From NCBI GenBank assembly GCA_013416485.1, contig JACCEO010000006.1, positions 162,300-226,299 of the forward strand: DNA of 64,000 nucleotides. The letters are read 5' to 3'. The position numbers were made by a program, and so were the translations under genes. This document shows positions 56,801 through 64,000 of the stretch, in pieces. Position 1 is the stretch's first letter; every line of letters begins with the position of its first letter. Source of the DNA: Alcaligenaceae bacterium. Its GTDB lineage: Bacteria; Pseudomonadota; Gammaproteobacteria; Burkholderiales; Burkholderiaceae_B. The notes beneath the pieces were generated by a model that was not told the origin of the DNA, searched no databases, and saw only the letters and a program-made list of their open reading frames with translations.

Positions 56801-59800
56801 TCATGCCAGAACTCAACGATCCCTGACTCGTGACCGCTCTTGCCTTCCAGGTCAAAAAACATGGAGAATTCAACGGTTATGCTGTACGCCACCTTGCCAG
56901 TTGGCAACGTGACGGTCAACGCTTCAGACGCCGCATCGCCATTCTTCAAGACACGGTAGTCGATCTCGCCTTTTAGTGGGTGGTAGGGGTTGGCCACACT
57001 ATCCACACCTAGCCCGCTACTACTGGACTGGTGCACTTTAGCGTCGATAAGCGAAATATCGGTGGTAGACGTAAAGCCCTTTGCCGAGACCGTGATATCG
57101 CCAGAGTCCCCAGTGAATGTCATGTTTCGATTATCAGGTCCCGTGCGCTGCCCATCTTGGGTAAAGTCAATTAACCCCAAGTAGATATTAGGGATTTCTG
57201 TCGTCTTTGCTTCTGTACTACCGCTATCGTAGGTATACGGGCTGTCGTCTTCGACGCGTACGGTCAGTGATGAATTCACCACTCCGCCCTGACCATCATT
57301 GATCGTTAACGGAATGTTCAGGTTCAGCACATCCTCGTGTGCATGCACGGCATCTGGGTGATCGATAGCACCTTGTAGCGTGACGGTGTAGGTGTATTCA
57401 CCGTTAGCATCACCGGTTGGTGTGCCATCCGTTGTGCCTTGGGTAAGCTCGATCTTGATGATATCGCGGTAACCAGCACCCTGGCTTCCGTCATCATTCA
57501 AGATGCCGACGTAGCCCTGCAAGGTTTGGGTGTCCGCATCGTATTTCCAGTGTATAAGATCACCGTGTGATTTCAACACGGTACCACCACCAAAGCCCGG
57601 TGACAGGCTGACTGCAGTAACGCCCTCACCTAGGGATACCGTCACACTATTCAGATTCGTATCTGCATCTGTAATCGTGAATGAGCCTGTACTTACCGCC
57701 TGTTCGGTGGCAATGGCTTGGTTAGTCAAATCCCCGCTAGGACGGTTGTTGCCTTGATCAGGGATACCATCGTCGTAGTTACCATCAACTTCTGTTAGCC
57801 CTTCCTCGGAAACAATGGCACGACCATCGGCCTCACCAAATGTAATGTCAGGATCGCTATTGGTACCTTTGATCGTAATCGTCAATTTTGCCGTACTGGT
57901 ATCACCATCGCTATCGGTAAGCGTGTAATTTATGGTGAACTTTTTAATGTCTGTGTCATTTAGCTTCTGCGTGGCGTCTTTGGTGTTATCTAGCTGAAAA
58001 CTCCAGGTACCATCTTGATTTACCGTCAAGTTACCGTAGTTCGACAGCAAATCACCATCCGCTGTTTTCGCGCTAGCAACCGCGTCCCAAGTAACAAGTT
58101 CTTTGGCATCTATTGCTGCTGCACCACCCTTAGGACCGTCGGCGCCCCAGCCTGCTCCTGGGCCAAACAGATCATCCCCAAATATGCTGCCGCTTAAACT
58201 GGTTGGATTAGTGACTTCATCCGTGCTTTCAGTCAGGGTACCGCCATCGATATTAATCGCCTTGGGGCTATCATCCTCGATCTGTATCGTTAGGTGGTAG
58301 GTATTCGAGCCCGAGCCATCTGTAGCCCCAGAATTATCACTAACGATAATTGGCACCAGTAGATTAAGAACGTCTTCGCCGGCAGTTTCATACCCTTCGA
58401 ACGGATGCTTAATAGGTGCTTTCAGTTCTATGTCGTAGGTATAAGTACCATCCGCTGCGGGACCAGTCAGCGCCACTTCAATAACTACCTGCCCATTTGC
58501 CTTACCAAGCAAGGTAGTGTCGCCCTGTAAACTCCAGACGATGCCATCACCGCCAGACGTCCAATTAGTAGGCAGTCCATCTAGACCCAGCTTTACTGCC
58601 AGGATATCGGTAGCATCCTGATCATTAACAGTAAAGGTGCCAGACGCTTTGGTCAATTGCGCGTTGTCTTGACCATCCTTGCCTTCGTTATCTGGAACAC
58701 CAGGCCCATGCGGTGGTAATGCACCCCGCCCAAGACCTTCTTCCGTGACCACTGCAGTGATATCGGAAGCGCCATCGCCACCAAACGTCAAAGTAGGCTG
58801 GTCGTTAGTGCCTTGGATTTGGAAGGTTAGCCTAGTGAGTTCTGATTCATCGCCGTCGTTATCGGTAGCGGTGTAGAACAAGGTAATTTCGACTTTTTGG
58901 CCATGACTAAGCTTTTGAACATCGGCAAGCTCATCATTAAGTGTAAAGCTCCAGTTACCATTGGCGTCTGATGTGAAGCTACCATACTTTGCTAGCAACG
59001 CTAGGGTCTCGGTATTGTCTGCATGATCCCAATTAACAATGGTGGGATGCGCTTCAGACGCATCAAATACCGTGTCATTATTCAGTACATTACCGTTAAT
59101 TTCACTGACTTGCTCTAGTGCAGTACTGGCATTTTCGGTAACGATGCCTTTATCAAGATCCTCTACCGTCAACGGGACGGTATCAACAATATTGGCAACA
59201 ATTTCACCCGATGCGGTGCGATCCAACATATCAACGACAGTAACGCCGATCTGGTCAAAAACAGAAACGTCTTGCTCCTGTTCTTGGTCATGAAACTGCG
59301 AGCCATCTGACCAGTAGTGGTAACTAACTTCGCCTGTGGCGGCGTTATAGCCAACAATGTGCAGTAGCCCGCGTGCGGTATCGATAACCGCTGGACTTTC
59401 TACACTTAAGACAGCCAATTGAGCAGGCGTCAGCATTAAAGTGAGTTGCTGCGGGAGGGGGTTTGCAGTCGTAGGTTCAGGATCGTAGGTAAAGTTAAGT
59501 GACTTCAAACCTGCTGGGGCTGTGAATTGAAACACGCCAGCATAACCACCTACTGGTACTGGCGGGTCTTGAACGGCCAAAGCCTGCGCCATTGGCATGG
59601 CCTGCACTTGAGCTGGACGGTTGTCTTCGCCAATCGCAAAAGTTTGCGATGGCATTAACAAGTTATTCAGGGGAGTGCTGGGGATGTCGATGGTTGGCAA
59701 ACCAGGTATAGGTGCTGAACCTATGACAACTCCATCATCGTCATCCCCTCTACCCGTACCCCCCAAACGCACCTCTTCAGGACGTGTGTAGGTAGGACGT

Positions 59801-60231
59801 GGATATTCCAGACCCAATGGGTTAGTGGTTTCTATGACAGCGCTTAAGCGGGTGAAACTACTACCACCATCACCATCTGCACCTGCGGTTAGCACTGCTG
59901 CTGTGGGATCCAGTTCAGCAAAAGGATCAGCACCGTCATTAATTGCGGCCAATATGCTGTCTATATCGGGGTCAGCAGGAACTGCCGCGGCGGCAGTGCT
60001 AGGGTCCACATCCGCCTGAGCGGTTTCGACGCCTAGCTGGACATCGCGGCCCCCACCTATGGTTAGTGGCGGTTGACCGTTAGTTTGTAGCTGTACCGAT
60101 GCACCCGTGGAAGTAACCACATCGGCATCAGCCGGGATTTGCATACCTTGATGGATAGGGCTAAGCGTGCCGTCAGTGCCGCGTACCCATGCTTGACCAA
60201 TAACCTGTGTAACGAGTGATGTCGTAGCCAT
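50818..60231 (-). CDS. Giant LapA-like type I-secreted RTX adhesin with retention module
   Basis: About 3137 residues from the ATG at 60231, which has AAGGA seven bases upstream (an ATG two codons earlier is too close). Order of parts: N-terminal retention module (1-130; IGQAWVRGTDGTLSPI, then DPDIDSILAAINDGADPF) with a candidate LapG site TAAV at 110-113; linker; VCBS-type domains (about 355-485, 665-800, 1460-1615; signature DxDGDxS); T1SS-143-like repeats (about 520-665, 830-1000, 1640-1800; DHP..., IPLT..D..G); two copies of an unrecognised 170-residue module (about 1038-1212 and 1843-2016). A beta-roll-like insert lies near 2300-2420. A VWA domain (about 2590-2830) has MIDAS Asp2601-Leu-Ser-Tyr-Ser. 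RTX nonapeptides and a C-terminal secretion domain end the protein. Predicted to be exported by a LapBCE-type system and held on the cell surface for attachment and biofilm. Confidence 0.92.
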   Translation of the reverse strand: MATTSLVTQVIGQAWVRGTDGTLSPIHQGMQIPADADVVTSTGASVQLQTNGQPPLTIGGGRDVQLGVETAQADVDPSTAAAAVPADPDIDSILAAINDGADPFAELDPTAAVLTAGADGDGGSSFTRLSAVIETTNPLGLEYPRPTYTRPEEVRLGGTGRGDDDDGVVIGSAPIPGLPTIDIPSTPLNNLLMPSQTFAIGEDNRPAQVQAMPMAQALAVQDPPVPVGGYAGVFQFTAPAGLKSLNFTYDPEPTTANPLPQQLTLMLTPAQLAVLSVESPAVIDTARGLLHIVGYNAATGEVSYHYWSDGSQFHDQEQEQDVSVFDQIGVTVVDMLDRTASGEIVANIVDTVPLTVEDLDKGIVTENASTALEQVSEINGNVLNNDTVFDASEAHPTIVNWDHADNTETLALLAKYGSFTSDANGNWSFTLNDELADVQKLSHGQKVEITLFYTATDNDGDESELTRLTFQIQGTNDQPTLTFGGDGASDITAVVTEEGLGRGALPPHGPGVPDNEGKDGQDNAQLTKASGTFTVNDQDATDILAVKLGLDGLPTNWTSGGDGIVWSLQGDTTLLGKANGQVVIEVALTGPAADGTYTYDIELKAPIKHPFEGYETAGEDVLNLLVPIIVSDNSGATDGSGSNTYHLTIQIEDDSPKAINIDGGTLTESTDEVTNPTSLSGSIFGDDLFGPGAGWGADGPKGGAAAIDAKELVTWDAVASAKTADGDLLSNYGNLTVNQDGTWSFQLDNTKDATQKLNDTDIKKFTINYTLTDSDGDTSTAKLTITIKGTNSDPDITFGEADGRAIVSEEGLTEVDGNYDDGIPDQGNNRPSGDLTNQAIATEQAVSTGSFTITDADTNLNSVTVSLGEGVTAVSLSPGFGGGTVLKSHGDLIHWKYDADTQTLQGYVGILNDDGSQGAGYRDIIKIELTQGTTDGTPTGDANGEYTYTVTLQGAIDHPDAVHAHEDVLNLNIPLTINDGQGGVVNSSLTVRVEDDSPYTYDSGSTEAKTTEIPNIYLGLIDFTQDGQRTGPDNRNMTFTGDSGDITVSAKGFTSTTDISLIDAKVHQSSSSGLGVDSVANPYHPLKGEIDYRVLKNGDAASEALTVTLPTGKVAYSITVEFSMFFDLEGKSGHESGIVEFWHEGAKVGEQLFSSNETSGNYTSGPLHTDNFGAFDTLIFKATDNGNGTANRNDNSDFGIKNITFEGPPPGAIVYAQNEFDFAYGADGAGGLSWATTQQAVYVDGVLVTVTPSGGGSMLTGTYGPGNAMAFQLILTQNGTWEYFGYKALTGSDGKAITTLPFKYVVTDADGDPTAGSISITLPPMAPTIDIVDETPNADNSELVVVEKGAAVDGAFKITSHAGLPALSITEEGVVNPYEVDAATLLAVGSGTPKTINTEYGVLVLKTYNATTGVVTYSYQSTEARSHTGGDDSVFDKFAITVKDAGGVSDPGALNVQVTDTNWIAKPDSADITEITAPVTLTGNVVLGTGADNLGADIPGADTAKVVGLRVSVPDDATNPLGPAAVVDEGVATSLGGASGGITGSYGTIWVDKEGNYHYELNLDEAKELRNGATDVDRFVYTIRDADGDLSTTTITINITGQNDKPKISFDPQSGDGHTIVTEEGLAGTPGSRDEGKPADGMGATYDADDDLTTASNPISNGGKFTVSDDDIGDILTVSLGEGVTATRAAEPLVSAALTSNQEPISWHWDAGAKTLIGYVGATLATGTAIIEIELTAPTVGVGGRGEYTYEVKLLGPVDHPITGSEDALILDIPLTVTDNSGVTSSHSYTTWITVRLEDDSPWVSVPKDPAVASQPDPIPIEGERTFDFRPSKDHGEGNGDSLFFMKNDFSFTATATGFKETTGQNKTWSAGNPAKVHQNNVGLGVHSHGEPYEQQNQEVGYREFGGGGASEELILTLNDGKVATTAKVMFLNFFGNEGESGQVQFYLNGVPVGNPQVFNANASDGKFTHTFNEPGGFDQMVFTATNSNLIPGKNSDFSIIGIEFDGIAQSTDILAVAGDQIVFGYGADGKGVVGGIGFTQETLNGLNNATLKSGDQDLVFSFKPGSTTIIEGRVGDAGPLAVILTLDGDGAWTYKQLLPITGTGDLLTFEFTITDADGDPTVGSQSIALPPTAAPISLSIGEDVISTVSLASFGLASAATGVVITELPSDGTLQYRVQMGGNEERWVNVDPDEASASTFTRQFIEEGGLRFVPEPDASGTPGYDPSGSSQVGNQHDTYAEIGFKPLQGSVEGAETTLTIAVTPIADAPDIHFTLGEVISTSEGGTQSLMKVQFDKYEASFTVNEDGNVVAQSGIGEVHTYNGGMLSGTDGRDVFIVGAIANGSGLDGTIKGGKGSDIVYFTQSSAGYSAESKSNYLLVTTPNGATIRLESIAGIVFADETKWDSKGKPTTSISTQKTLGTPEYATHTYDVNLTVDLADDDGSERLSDVTITVTGGSLPAGSDAQFMLNGEPIGERDGNTWKFTAEELESLGLVKGGDYSFDDVQLVVNIDGNETPPTFTLQASVQSIESVPTVGTEVSDVVTATATTDSYYIETGTEGNDDLPGPSGEAKVSNDILIGDPSGLIDESMPGGSYNIALLVDLSYSMTENNAGANGKDIDRLALAKQALGGFASKLADHDGELIVTLIGFGSSAKNPVTVTLNGDDETGNLTKLQNAITQLAVNSSNPGYYTNYQAAFEAAQTWFTTTTGPVGTHHAKAGYENITFFLTDGDPTMTNGSHSSHGTDTYAHDMAAGMLAYKNFVQATNSDVYAIGLGRGVSENQLKFFDNTTESGVLVEGSITLPNSSKGGSTTLTGQTGQVTMVDDSQPDSMQKLLDALTKGYEDSTIPDTGADHIYGGNGNDILFGDALDVSSLDWTGKDKPADLDKMSGLQALTAFLTTQEDGEPSNAQLHEFIQNPDNHRLFDQSSSAGDKADYLYGGNGDDVLFGQGGNDHLFGEEGNDYLYGGEGNDTLVGGAGSDILTGGAGNDRFVWNLDDQWEDGGNLPIPIDHVMDFGNDDSQGKEGVAGYNSMPKDVLDLSDLLQGHYDSGSGAHADGSAKETDLTQYLFFKKEDFDGDGTQDTVINVSSRGTLNSQGNGYDQQIVVHGVDLLDGLSDQTEIINSLIEQGKLKVDQPI

Positions 60232-60588
60232 GTCCATATCCTTGAAGTAGGAATGTATTGGGTCGCGGCGTGTACAGAGGTTACGGTACGTCGCAACATG
60301 AAAGTGATGTCAACCATATTAAATAGCTTGAATCACTGTGGATATTGGCGTCGACGACAGGTAGGTAGAGGGTTTATGCCTCTTCCCTATGCGGAAGATA
60401 GTTGGATTCAGGGTAAATACTTAGAGTTTTTGTTATGGTTTTACATGAACAGCTACTTGTCGCCACATTATTAACAGCAGTATCTACTAACCTTTTCAAA
60501 GACAATAAAAGAAAAAGCCCTACAGTCGGAAGTGGTCCGAGTGCAGGGCAGGATAAATGGTGCAAAAAAGCTTACACCAGGCTAAAAA
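60232..60588. other. Intergenic region between the two adhesin genes
   Basis: No convincing gene. On the minus strand it holds the terminator of the upstream adhesin, then a TCTTCC/GGAAGA hairpin (60381-60398), and a perfect TTGACA (60308-60313) with no matching -10 at standard spacing. The downstream adhesin thus appears to have its own, perhaps activator-dependent, promoter here. The AAGGA ribosome site is at 60239-60243. Confidence 0.5.
60512..60549 (-). terminator. Rho-independent terminator of the upstream (partial) adhesin gene
   Basis: On the minus strand GCCCTGCA and TCGG pair with CCGA and TGTAGGGC (one C-C mismatch, one G-T pair), followed by five T. It lies about 40 bases after the stop. 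Confidence 0.75.
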
Positions 60589-63500
60589 TTAAAAACCGTC
60601 AGAACTAAACTTACCGTCGGCTTTTAAAGCGTCAACAATTTTCTGTGCTTGCTCCACATTAAAATCAATATTATCAAGCACAATCTGTTGATCAACTTGG
60701 TTTCCACCTTGAGTGCTGATGTTAATCGCGATCTTCCCACCTTCATTGGTAAAGGACAAGTACTGATCCAAGTCTTCACCATGCAAGTTCTCTGGAAGCA
60801 AGTCACTAATATCTAAGGTGTCAACACCATCACCAAAGTCAGTAATATGATCAACAGCAATTACACCATCAACGCCTTGATCACCCCGGGTCCAGATAAA
60901 GGTGTCGTCTCCGGCCCCACCAGTCATAGTGTCATTACCAGCACCACCAAACAAAACATCATCTCCAATACCACCATCTAAGGTGTCATCACCGCCCTGT
61001 CCAAAGAGAATATCATCACCGGCGCCGCCAATCAGCGTATCGTTGCCATCATACTCGTTCGATATATTGAAATCGCCTGCATTGTCCGTAATGTAATCAT
61101 GCATTTCCTTCGTCGTTACTGAAGCTACTGGTCTATCAAGCTGATCGGCCACATATTCACGCAAACCTTCCAGACCACCAGGAACTGTACCAGGTAAGGT
61201 GATGCCGTCACCAAAAATAATGTCGTCACCAACCCCACCGTCAACCACGTCATCAGACGCAAAGATATCTTGACTACCAGTACCACCGGTATCCAACTGA
61301 TCTTGCAACTGTCCGGGCTGAGTTACGATAAACACTTCACCAACTTTCCCTGTAACAATCGCTGGGTAAGTAATCCTAATGTCATCTATTAGAACAATGG
61401 CATTAGTATCTGTTTTGTTATTACCCCACCCCTTAGTTGACGTAGGGGTACCGTCAAGCACCTCAAAAACTAAGCGGTACTGCCCGCTCACAAGACTTTC
61501 AGTGCCAGTTATCGTAGTGCTACTGCTATTTGTACGTGTTCCAGAGTCTGCCGTAACCCATTGGTTTCCTTCTTTTCTTTGCAGAGTCCAGGTCAGCTTA
61601 TCTCCTGAGTTAAAGTCTTCCGTACTGTAACCAAACTTAAGCACCCCATTTTCAACATCAACAGTAAACTCCTTACTGGTTACCTCATAGGAGCCTGAAG
61701 ATTTATTGTCTTGAATTTTCAGCTTATTACTACTACGGCTCAACGAGCCACTCCCTTCTTTAGCCCAATCATTAGGGTTATTTATCCCTTGAGAGTCGTT
61801 AAAGTTTGCAATATCTAGATCTGCAGTACCAAATGACTCGCTGCCTGTCCCAACAGTAGTCGTGTTATCAAAAAACTTCAGATACTTTTCATTAACACCA
61901 TTACCGATGCCAATTGCCTGAACTGGCCCCAAGTCACTTAAGGCCTTAAATGCATTGACGGCATCATTAAGATCTGCAAAGTCAGTTTTACTACCAGAAC
62001 CATTATCACCACTATTAGTGTATGTTGGATCACCATCTGTCAGAAAATAAGTTAGATTTTTATAACCCTCTTGTGGCTGTGTACCAAACCAAGTTGTAGC
62101 TTCTAGGAAAGCACCTTCGTAGTTTGTGCCTCCAGTTGCTTGTAAACCTGTATTCTTACTATTCCCAATAGCATCAAGTAATTGCTGAATATTATCTTCT
62201 GTAAGATCCGTTATATTGGCTTTAAGATGAATTTTCGTTTCAAATGCAATCAATGCAATATTAACTTTTCCATCATGACCTTCTAGCTGATTTGCAAGAT
62301 TCAATAACGCTTCTTTAACCAGCTTCATACGCGACGCATTATATTCAGCATCAGTAATTTTATTAAGGTCCTTGACAGAGCCTGTACCATCAAGCTTGTA
62401 TTGCATAGACCCTGAGGTATCAACGATCAATGCCACGTTGTAATTAGCACCTGGCTCTATCAGCATTTGCTTACCAGCAACATCAGACACAATGATGTCA
62501 TTCGCAGCAGTACCGTCTAATGTATCTTTATAAGGCGTGCCTTCGATTTCATTGAACTGCTCTATCTCGAGCGTTACAGTTGTTGTTGCACTAGCATCAG
62601 CTTCGCCATCCAATGCAGTTTCAGTCGATGTAATACTTACATCGAACTCAAATGTACCCACATCTAACGGAACCTTAGCTTTTACTGTTATTTGACCAGT
62701 ATCTTTATCAACTGTTGGATTGGCAATAAACCACTGATCTGTTGTACCGTCGACAGGTACAGCGCCATCAATTTCTACTGAGGCAGGAATCTTAGATAGT
62801 GTGATTCCTGACAAGGTTTCACTACCATCAATATCAACCAACTCGCCTGATATAACAATATCCACTACATCAAAGCCAATCGTAGTTGTTGTAGACGTAA
62901 AACCATCCACCACTAAAGTGGAACCGTCACCAAAAACAATACCACGAATATTATTCACGCTAATTGTTGTCGATGTGCCATCAGGATGGAACTGCGTGAT
63001 AGGGCCATCATACCCAGAGTTTTTATGAAATTCACCCAGACTGATATCGTAATCACCACGCTTCCCAGTCAAGTAGATAAAGTCTTTATCACCCCCATTT
63101 ATTGAGTTAATAGACTGACCACCATTAACCATAGTACGGAAATCACCATCCAAAACGATAAGATCTGCCTCATTACTATTAGGCGAATTACTATTACTGG
63201 ATGGATTAATATTTCCATCATTAAATGGAGGTTGTGACACTTTACCGTCCAAACCAGGTGCGGTAATTACATCACCATCAATACTAACAATTACTTCACC
63301 ATCTTTAGTAATCGTAGTCGTAGTCGTACGATCTGACTCATCAACGTCCCCAAGGGAAGCATGTAGAACTGGAGCATCAACCACTGGTCGTATATCAATA
63401 ACCAACGTAGATTCTGTGCCTACATTCCCAGCGGTATCTGTGGGCACAAACTTCACATGTGCATAATCTGAACCTTTGTTACCCACGGTATCCTGAGCAA

Positions 63501-64000
63501 ACCCATCAAACCCAGACTGATTCTCTACAGGCCTAAACTCCCAAGACCCATTCTCCATTTCTGCTGTAGAGAACTCTTGACCGTTCTGAACAGCTACCCA
63601 ATCCCCTTCGGGAGCTTTGTAATACAAAACTCCAGCACCTTCAATAGTGCTTACCTTGATAGAAGCTGTATCAGACGACAATCCAAAATCACTAGCAGAG
63701 ATTTCAAGTGACTTATCTTCAGTGCCTTGAATTTCATTACCGCCTTCAGGGGCCACACCATCAATGCCCTTGGTGTCATCATCACTGCCACTATTGCCCG
63801 CAGGATCAGTCACCGTCGCGGTAACCTTCACCGACGTATCCTCTGAACCAACCGGTACCTGAACCGTAATCTGACCAGCAGCAATGTCAGCATCCGTTAG
63901 CACGCGATCAAACAACGGTGCCGTAACACCATCGGCCGTCACCACCAGTGTGTCACCGGCTTTAACCGTAGCACCCAAGACCACCAAGGCATCAACCTTG
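60589..64000 (-). CDS. Giant type I-secreted RTX/VWA adhesin, C-terminal part (start outside window)
   Basis: The frame is open to the window edge, so these are the last 1136 codons of a longer gene. It begins in the final Ig-like repeat (TVTDPAGNSGSDDD). A cadherin/Ig-like stretch follows, interrupted by a beta-roll-like insert (about 62900-63230). A VWA domain has MIDAS DTSGS at about 62410. After the FFDNTT motif the VWA carries an extra beta-rich insertion of about 170 residues (61860-61340). RTX repeats (GGAGDDILFGQGGDD and following, about 60890-61060) and a type I secretion C-terminus with LDISDLLP complete it. The C-terminus parallels that of the downstream adhesin. The base composition of 61.3-63.5 kb looks more AT-rich than the neighbours. 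Confidence 0.9.
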   Translation of the reverse strand, partial: KVDALVVLGATVKAGDTLVVTADGVTAPLFDRVLTDADIAAGQITVQVPVGSEDTSVKVTATVTDPAGNSGSDDDTKGIDGVAPEGGNEIQGTEDKSLEISASDFGLSSDTASIKVSTIEGAGVLYYKAPEGDWVAVQNGQEFSTAEMENGSWEFRPVENQSGFDGFAQDTVGNKGSDYAHVKFVPTDTAGNVGTESTLVIDIRPVVDAPVLHASLGDVDESDRTTTTTITKDGEVIVSIDGDVITAPGLDGKVSQPPFNDGNINPSSNSNSPNSNEADLIVLDGDFRTMVNGGQSINSINGGDKDFIYLTGKRGDYDISLGEFHKNSGYDGPITQFHPDGTSTTISVNNIRGIVFGDGSTLVVDGFTSTTTTIGFDVVDIVISGELVDIDGSETLSGITLSKIPASVEIDGAVPVDGTTDQWFIANPTVDKDTGQITVKAKVPLDVGTFEFDVSITSTETALDGEADASATTTVTLEIEQFNEIEGTPYKDTLDGTAANDIIVSDVAGKQMLIEPGANYNVALIVDTSGSMQYKLDGTGSVKDLNKITDAEYNASRMKLVKEALLNLANQLEGHDGKVNIALIAFETKIHLKANITDLTEDNIQQLLDAIGNSKNTGLQATGGTNYEGAFLEATTWFGTQPQEGYKNLTYFLTDGDPTYTNSGDNGSGSKTDFADLNDAVNAFKALSDLGPVQAIGIGNGVNEKYLKFFDNTTTVGTGSESFGTADLDIANFNDSQGINNPNDWAKEGSGSLSRSSNKLKIQDNKSSGSYEVTSKEFTVDVENGVLKFGYSTEDFNSGDKLTWTLQRKEGNQWVTADSGTRTNSSSTTITGTESLVSGQYRLVFEVLDGTPTSTKGWGNNKTDTNAIVLIDDIRITYPAIVTGKVGEVFIVTQPGQLQDQLDTGGTGSQDIFASDDVVDGGVGDDIIFGDGITLPGTVPGGLEGLREYVADQLDRPVASVTTKEMHDYITDNAGDFNISNEYDGNDTLIGGAGDDILFGQGGDDTLDGGIGDDVLFGGAGNDTMTGGAGDDTFIWTRGDQGVDGVIAVDHITDFGDGVDTLDISDLLPENLHGEDLDQYLSFTNEGGKIAINISTQGGNQVDQQIVLDNIDFNVEQAQKIVDALKADGKFSSDGF

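Noticed and set aside
50818..60231. Short direct DNA repeats in the adhesin as a CRISPR-like array
   Set aside because: They encode repeated protein domains and lack uniform repeat-spacer lengths.
60253..60474. 73-codon frame between the adhesin genes on the plus strand
   Set aside because: No ribosome site and no recognisable protein features; it runs antisense through the adhesin upstream region.

Overview
The window reads as a chromosomal segment of a Gram-negative betaproteobacterium, order Burkholderiales and most likely family Alcaligenaceae. The grounds are the long colinear minus-strand block yceD-rpmF-plsX-fabH-fabD-fabG-acpP-fabF-rpoE-rseA-rseB-degP-lepA-lepB-rnc-era-recO, the dapA-bamC pair beside mutS, and a 1187-residue fused indolepyruvate oxidoreductase under a divergent LysR gene. 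Genus is not resolved. I saw no insertion sequence, prophage, CRISPR array or rRNA. Three tRNA genes are present: His(GUG), Arg(UCU) and Pro(UGG).

Layout. 1-4.7 kb: 3' end of mutS, then dapA-bamC, a site-2 protease, a YciO/Sua5 protein and tRNA-His. 4.8-12.3 kb: malonyl-CoA synthetase, a small Trp-rich ORF, cardiolipin synthase, a membrane diguanylate cyclase, tRNA-Arg, outer-membrane phospholipase A and a LysR regulator. 12.4-19.6 kb: indolepyruvate oxidoreductase, an LTA-synthase-like phosphotransferase, a TerC-CBS membrane protein and tRNA-Pro. 19.7-24.7 kb: a 36-residue Lys-rich protein, a spermidine-synthase-like/MTA-nucleosidase operon, a PhnA-like protein, a PLP lyase with a solute-binding-fold protein that has no signal peptide, and a Bax-inhibitor-1-like protein. 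24.7-41.7 kb: the housekeeping block for fatty-acid synthesis, sigma-E envelope stress, translation and RNA processing, ending in a PIN protein and an EamA transporter where pdxJ-acpS is usual. 41.8-47.1 kb: maf, an RsmI-like methyltransferase, an amidase lipoprotein, msrPQ, a Gph-like phosphatase and rluC. 47.1-50.7 kb: rne with a leader of about 480 nt.

50.8-64 kb: about 13 kb, one fifth of the window, encodes two giant type I-secreted adhesins in tandem on the minus strand. The complete one (about 3137 residues) starts with a LapA-type retention module and a candidate LapG di-alanine site. It continues through VCBS and T1SS-143-like repeats to a von Willebrand A domain, RTX repeats and a type I secretion C-terminus. 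The upstream one is cut by the window edge and shows only its C-terminal 1136 codons. Its VWA domain carries a large extra beta-rich insertion.

How the parts fit. Several operons couple functions directly: MTA is the by-product of spermidine synthesis and is removed by the next gene; MsrP is served by its membrane partner MsrQ; sigma-E is encoded with RseA, RseB and a DegP-type protease. If the adhesins follow the LapA model, surface retention would be set by c-di-GMP through LapD/LapG. A diguanylate cyclase is in the window, but the secretion (LapBCE) and LapDG genes are not. The accessory interest lies in the adhesin tandem and in several small or unusual proteins noted in the findings.
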